This document shows positions 58,328 to 64,000 of a stretch of DNA of 64,000 nt, piece by piece. This DNA comes from Carex sylvatica (lineage: Eukaryota > Streptophyta > Magnoliopsida > Poales > Cyperaceae). A program made the translations under genes and the position numbers. Below the pieces are notes generated by a model. That model did not search any database, had not been told where the DNA came from, and worked only from the letters and a program-made list of their open reading frames with translations. How positions within the stretch are numbered: position 1 is the stretch's first letter; each line of letters opens with the position of its first letter. The stretch spans positions 62,001-126,000 of the forward strand of contig CAXKVR010000043.1 in assembly GCA_964058845.1 (NCBI GenBank), in the 5' to 3' direction.

Positions 58328-60950
58328 ATGGCTAATGCCGTGAAAAAAGACACAGAAATTGGGGTAAAAAACAAATACGAGAGAATGGATTCGCTAGAGG
58401 AGGATGAAGATGAAGATTTAGAGGTTAAGTTGATGCAAAGAAGAAGAGGCACCAAGAAGTATGTTTATGCCTGTGCGCTGTTTGCCTCGCTAAATTCTAT
58501 TCTTCTTGGATATGGTCAGCTATTTTTTTAGTTGTTTCTATTCTTACCATTGGAGAAAAGATAAGTGTTTAAGTGGTTTGGTGAATTCTTAAGGTTTTTG
58601 GTTCATGTTGTACTTTTGCAATGTATGCAAAGTGTTTGTAAAAATGCTTATCAGCAAAAATTATTTTCTAAGTACTCAAGCATTCCAATTCCACATAAAT
58701 GGGATCTACAATTAGGATCTTCTTATATATCTAGAGATAACCTATTATTAAATAAGATAAAAACAGTACAATGTTTCAATGTGGTAAAAAAGAGAGAAGA
58801 AAAGGACAAAAGAAGTCAAAGGATAGTGTAAGTACTACTCTGTGTAATAACAGCATATTGCCAACCCTGTCCTATACCAGTTCTGTTTCCATCCATCTCA
58901 ATCTTCAATTCACTGAGTCCCCTAAACACAGGATTGACTGCACCACAAACTAACAAAATTCTAGAGAGAACTGGGCTTCAGCTCTGGAAAAGGAATCGAA
59001 AGGAGCATTAGGCACCTGTCAGTACCATTCAGTGTAAATGCTCGAGAATAAAAAAATTCGGAAACAAGTAGTCAAGTGAGAAGCAATTCTCTCAGATGGC
59101 CACAACTTCATCTATTCCAATTTCCAGTTCAGCTTATGGGTTTTTCTCAAAAGAATTTTTTTATTCCAGCTGCATATATGAGTCATTAACGACTGACCTA
59201 CAGGTGCTTACTAGTGCCCACCAAGATTTAAGCAGCAGATTTACAGTCAATTTTCATAGTGTTAATGGATTTGAACTTTTGAAATCTGATCTAGTGACAG
59301 ACCTTCATTGTTGAGGATCTGTTCTACTTTTATCATTTTTTATTTTTTTTCATGAATTATGGGACAAAAATAATTTTGGCCAGTTAATTCTCATGAAACA
59401 GCATCATTAGAGATAGTTGTTCAATATAATTGCTTTGTTTTGGTGATTGATAATATTACTGAGTCAGCTTTGAGGTTAGGATACCAACTTAGCACAACAT
59501 CATCATCTTTTTTTTTTTAATTTTTTTATTTGCTTTATATTGACAACAAACAATGTAGTCTAAGATAAAAAAATATATTAAATTGACAGATGCTGGTGTG
59601 ATGAGTGGTGCAATCCTATACATACAAAGAGACCTCAACATAACTGAATTCCAAATAGAAATCTTAGTTGGCTGTATAAGTGTCATCTCACTGATAGGCA
59701 GTTTATCTGGTGGCCGCACCTCTGATGCAATGGGCCGAAAATGGACAATGGGCCTTGGCGCGATTGTTTTTCAATCTGGTGTGATCATAATGACATTTGC
59801 ACCATCATTCACTTATTTAATGATCGGACGGCTCATGGCTGGTGTAGGTATGGGGTTCTGTGGCATGATCTCGGGTGTCTATATAGCTGAGATTTCACCA
59901 GCCGGTGCTAGAGGTACTCTTACTTCATTCATTGAGATTAGCATTAATCTCGGGATTTTACTCGGATATGTTTCTAATTACGCATTTTCGGGTATATCTG
60001 AGCATATTAACTGGAGAATAATGCTTGGAGTTGGTGTTCTTCCTTCAGTTTTTATTGGTATTGCACTTTTTATTATACCGGAATCACCTCGGTGGTTAGT
60101 TATGGAAAACAGGCTAGAGGAGGCACAGGCAGTGTTGTCTAAATTAAGTGAGACAGATATAGAGGTCGAGCAAAGAATGGAAGAAATAAAGGAGGCAGCT
60201 GAAGTATCTAAAGGTTGTGAAGATAAGGCTGTTTGGAAAGAGCTTTTGTATCCATCTCCAGCTGTGCTACGCATGTTGTTTGCTGGGTGTGGCATCCAGA
60301 TTTTTCAGATGATTACTGGCATAGATGCAACAGTTTACTATAGTCCGACAATTTTTAAAAGTGCCGGTATCGAATCTGACAAAGAGATTCTCGCAGCCAC
60401 AGTCGCGGTTGGGTCCTCCAAAACTGTTTTTATATTGATTGCTATATTCTTGGTTGATAAGGTCGGGAGAAAGCCTCTTTTATATGTCAGTACAATCGGC
60501 ATGACTTGCTGTTTATTTGTTCTTGGCATTGCTTTGACATTGCCTAATTCAGTTTTTGCCATTAATCTTGCCATCCTGGCTGTCTGTAGCAATGTTGCAT
60601 TTTTTTCTGTTGGAATGGGACCCATATGTTGGGTTCTCTCATCTGAGATTTTTCCTCTGAGACTCCGGGCCCAGGCATCAGCTCTCGGCCAGGTAGGAGG
60701 GAGGGTTAGTAGTGGACTGGTTTCTATGTCATTTTTGTCAGCATCTAAGGTTATATCTGTAGCCGGTGTGTTTTTTGTTTTTGCTGCTGTTTCAGCTATA
60801 TCGGTATTGTTTGTCAAGGTGTGCATTCCGGAGACAAAAGGGAAAACCTTAGAGCAAATTGAGATGATGTTTAGAGGGGGAAATAATTCAAATAGAGGCG
60901 AGGTAGAATTTGGGGATGCTGAGCGTTTAATACCCACAGAAGAGAAATAG
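58328..60950 (+). CDS. Polyol/monosaccharide transporter, PLT4-like
   Basis: Two exons, 58328-58514 and 59590-60950, joined across a 1075-nt intron (GGATATG|GTCAGC ... TTGACAG|ATGC); 515 aa. The N-terminus has NKYERMDSLEEDEDEDLE, an acidic cytosolic tail typical of plant polyol transporter 4. Then come Major Facilitator motifs: GGRTSDAMGRKW after the second membrane segment, PESPRW at the end of segment 6, QMITGIDATVYYSP in segment 7, DKVGRKPLLY, and PETKGKTLEQIE after the last segment. Twelve hydrophobic segments fit the family. It would move a sugar alcohol or sugar with protons across the plasma membrane. Odd point: the usual QQ of segment 7 is QM, which may affect substrate binding. Confidence 0.92.
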
Positions 60951-62633
60951 GTAGGATCATTTTGGGGATTATATCTAAAATTGGATTCTAGATTTAGTTC
61001 GTCTACCGTGATGCTATTATGAGGTTTATTTCTTTATTTTTTTTCTTTGTTGTTTTATTTAGATTAGGTTGTTCTTTTTGTGGAAAATAGAATTATGGTA
61101 TGTTTTGTGTGACCATTATTGCGTTATTAGTAATTACAATTTTATATGTACTTTACTAGCTAGAAATGAACTGAAATGCTATGCGGATAAGCGTACACCA
61201 GTTTACATGGCATAGTCCCAGAAATCTCCTCCTCGCTAAACATTTCCTATAAACCCAAATTTTCTTTAAATTGACATTGTTTGGCAAACATGATTAATAA
61301 CACCAGTTTTTGACTAGAATTCGTCGAGAATGATTTTATCTGAACAATTTTGATAACACCTTTTTATATTACGTAATTTTTTTTTTTTTAACAAAAATAT
61401 ATGGACGTTTGTTTTTCTTGTAGATTAGTTGTGTATCAAATTCCTTGCAACTCTAAAATCATTTGACGTTTCATTAAATATCTTTACATGTTTATAAATT
61501 TATTAGTGTAAAATTGGAAAGATACATAGATAATTATGCATAAAATTCTATTGGAATGCATTTACAACGTGTTTGTACATTTCTGTTCATGTTTATATTC
61601 ATTTTAGAGTAAATCAAACCGATGCATAAAATATTTTCAGCAATAAAATATTATGAATATAAATCGAACCGATACATAATCATGACATAAATCAATATTT
61701 TACAACGCATGTTTAATTCAATATCATGATTTAAATCACGATTCATAAATCGAACTGATATAAATGCGTATAAAGTTACTAGTATCGTGCCCGTGTGTTG
61801 CAACGGAGGCATATTATAAAATTTAATAAAATATGAAAAGATTTGGGTTGGATGTTTTTTCAAGGAAATTCAAGATTCTAAGTTTAAATAATACAGAAAT
61901 TACTGGTTAACTCAGGGGTCTGGGAACAGAGAATTTGAAATAACACATCCTTACGTGTCATATATGCATTGAATTTAGAGTATAATAGTAAAACTAAAGT
62001 TGTATGGGACAATGAGACAGTCAGATCCAGTAAATTCTGCCTCTCAACTTGGAAAACAAAGTGCAGAAAAATTTGTAGCTCTATACATCAAGTGTCACAT
62101 TTACTGCTAAAGTCTTTATATTTTCCCCCAAAGAACATTAAAAAAAGTAGCTATCAAAATCCTTTTCTCTTTCTAACTAATCATTAGCATGAATAAATCA
62201 ATAGAACTGAATACTCGAAGCATCTTCAAGCAGCCATTATCTAAAAAACCTGCAATGAATAATTCAGCAAACATGTCAAGAAAATATAAGCAGGAAAAAC
62301 AAAGTAATAGTGGAAATTTAAGCAACCAAAAATCCACCAAAACCCAGTAAAGTTGGAAAAAGCAATCTTAAACTGTTATGAAGCACCAGACATGTCACAC
62401 ATTATGGATTGCCATACTTGGTTGGTATACATGCAATTTAAATTCCTATACTTTTTCTAAGGGACAGCACCTTATAGATTGCCCCTAAGAAGTTTATCCC
62501 TTTTTACCTTATCCATACTGGCCATGTTTCTTAATTGATTTATCCAACAAAGCCTGGAATTCATTGTCTGACAAAATTTCTAGTCTAATCCTCCTAGGGG
62601 ACCAGAAGAAAGAACAGAACAAGATATGGCAGC
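60951..62633. other. Intergenic DNA after the transporter
   Basis: AT-rich; nothing coding recognised. The transporter 3' UTR probably occupies the first 200-300 bp. Confidence 0.4.
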
Positions 62634-63961
62634 TTACTGGTCGGTGGCTATGGTGTCAGTACTCAATAGTTGCTGCTGTTCAGGAGAGAGGGTGGGGCTG
62701 TCGATGGAGAGAGTCTCTGCCAGAGGCTGTTGCTGCTCTTGAGGAGAGAGGGTAGGGCTTCCGATGGGGAGATTCCCTGCCCGAGGCTGTTGAAGATGAC
62801 TGCCAATGGGGAGAATTCCTGCCCGAGGCTGTTGAAGAGAGAGGGTGGGCCTGCCAAAGGAGAGAGGGTGGGGATGTTGCTGTTCTTGAAGAGAGAGAGT
62901 CCCTGCCTGAGGCTGTTGAGGAGAGAGGGTGGGCATGCTGATGGAGAGAATATCTGCCTGAGGCTGTTGAAGAGAGAGGTTGGGTCTGTCATTGGAGAGA
63001 GACCCTGCCCGCTGTTGCTGCTCTTGAGGAGGGAGGATCTGTGTCAGAGGCTGTGCCTGGTTGAGGTACTAAACAGTTAGTTTTATTTTTAGGCCGAATA
63101 ACATCTGAAATAACGTAAGACATGTAATATCAAGACTCCTACCACACTGGCCAAAAGTTTCTCCCCGAGAGGAGGTTCGATCCGTGATGCAACCTCAAGG
63201 AGTTGCCAGAGATGGAGATTAAAGGCTTCCCTTAATTGTTCTTCAGAGAGATTATTAGTGTCAACAGTCTTAGCGTCAGAAAATAGCTGAGTACGAAAAA
63301 AAAAGAGAAAAAAAAAATCCAAATCTCATCGTTACAGAGGATCAAAATTGCAAAAGACAAAACAAGATCTGGCATAAGCACCTTTCGAGACAATGTTTTA
63401 TAACAAAATGAACCTACGATTTCACATGTTTTATAACATAGAATTGATTGATATCTATAAAAAAATTACAACTTCAGGATAGAGATGATGTTAACAACAT
63501 GGATGGGGAGTACAAAACATAAGCACCTCTGGAGAGTACTGTACCTGAGATTTATCCAGGAAGTGCCCCATCTTAATAGACAAATCCACTAGTGCACCTG
63601 AAAATTACAACTGGTCAACACTCTTGTTCAAGAAAATATTTGAAGAACTGATTTTTGTCAGATGAAAAAGAGTCTCTAAGAGTTAAAGACTCTCTCTTTA
63701 ATTCAAGATTATTGGTCTTGGATTTTGCAAGATCTTTTAATTATTCGTGCTGTATTGTTTTCTGTTTAGAATTATGTAGATGAACTTTAGGCTAAGAGTT
63801 ATGGCTCTCTGTGACTCACAATTTCACTGTCCTTGTTAGGAAGCTGAAGTACAAAATCCCAGTTTAAACACACAAAACAGACAGGCACACATACCTTGCA
63901 AAAGATCTGGAGTATTTGGTATCTTTTGGATATAATCATTAATCCTCTTTTGATAATCATA
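62634..63961 (-). CDS. 3' exons of an unrecognised gene with Q/P-rich repeats (continues beyond the window)
   Basis: Exons on the minus strand with GT-AG borders and matching phases: 63895-63961 (YDYQKRINDYIQKIPNTPD), 63545-63597 (ALVDLSIKMGHFLDKSQ), 63143-63286 (LFSDAKTVDTNNLSEEQL ... EPPLGEKLLASV) and 62634-63068. The last begins YLNQAQPLTQILPPQEQQQ and carries imperfect repeats of about 15-25 residues around SLQQPQAGTLSL and TLSPQEQQQ. It ends at TAA (62634-62636), though CA|GTAAGC there is also a good donor, so another exon may follow. The first parts look helical; the repeat region is likely unstructured. I do not recognise the family. Confidence 0.6.
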
Positions 63962-64000
63962 CTAAGAAGAGGAATAGAGATATTAGAAAAACTTGAACAG

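Noticed and set aside
60338..60937. 199-codon antisense frame inside the transporter
   Set aside because: It is antisense to well-conserved transporter exon 2 and is explained by codon use there.

Overview
This is nuclear DNA from a flowering plant, most likely a eudicot. The evidence is AT-rich intergenic DNA, intron-containing genes with GT-AG junctions, plant UbiA-type prenyltransferase and polyol-transporter genes, and dense nested retrotransposons, hAT elements and MITEs. I cannot name the species from sequence alone.

Host genes. A two-gene block is present twice in the same orientation about 36 kb apart: a small unknown plus-strand gene, then a convergent minus-strand gene of the 4-hydroxybenzoate polyprenyltransferase (COQ2/PPT) type. 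The right-hand block (36.67-42.90 kb) looks intact: a 116-aa unknown protein and an eight-exon, about 378-aa prenyltransferase. The left-hand block (1-3.99 kb) holds only the 3' end of the small gene, and its prenyltransferase has lost exon 4, which shifts the frame. At 58.33-60.95 kb is an intact two-exon polyol/monosaccharide transporter resembling plant PLT4. At 62.63-63.96 kb, minus strand, are four exons of a gene that runs off the right edge and carries a Q/P/L-rich repeat region.

Mobile DNA. From 4.79 to 9.85 kb lies a complete hAT element with 8-bp target duplications and a two-exon transposase without a visible BED finger. A foldback element (13.99-34.66 kb) was entered by an Athila-like LTR element 'B' (15.20-34.57 kb, minus), which was itself entered by a nearly pristine Athila-like element 'A' (17.69-29.76 kb, plus). 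A solo LTR of a third related family, 'C', follows at 34.67-36.09 kb. A decayed copia fragment lies at 43.87-45.54 kb. The right half carries many short inverted-repeat elements with 9-10 bp duplications (Mutator-like) and one short hAT derivative.

Most unusual signal. All three Athila-like families (A, B, C) carry pairs or runs of short palindromes with the core CGGNCCG, spaced 19-22 bp (about two helical turns) centre to centre. The flanks differ by family: TA-CGGNCCG-TA in A, TTG-CGGNCCG-CAA in B, ACA-CGGNCCG-TGT in C. In A they occur three times per LTR and at nine internal sites, including linkers between polyprotein domains, where all three reading frames are used. The distances from the LTR 5' end are nearly the same in A and C although the surrounding sequence has diverged. 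This looks like a DNA-level (possibly RNA-level) signal with family-specific recognition. I know of no description of it.
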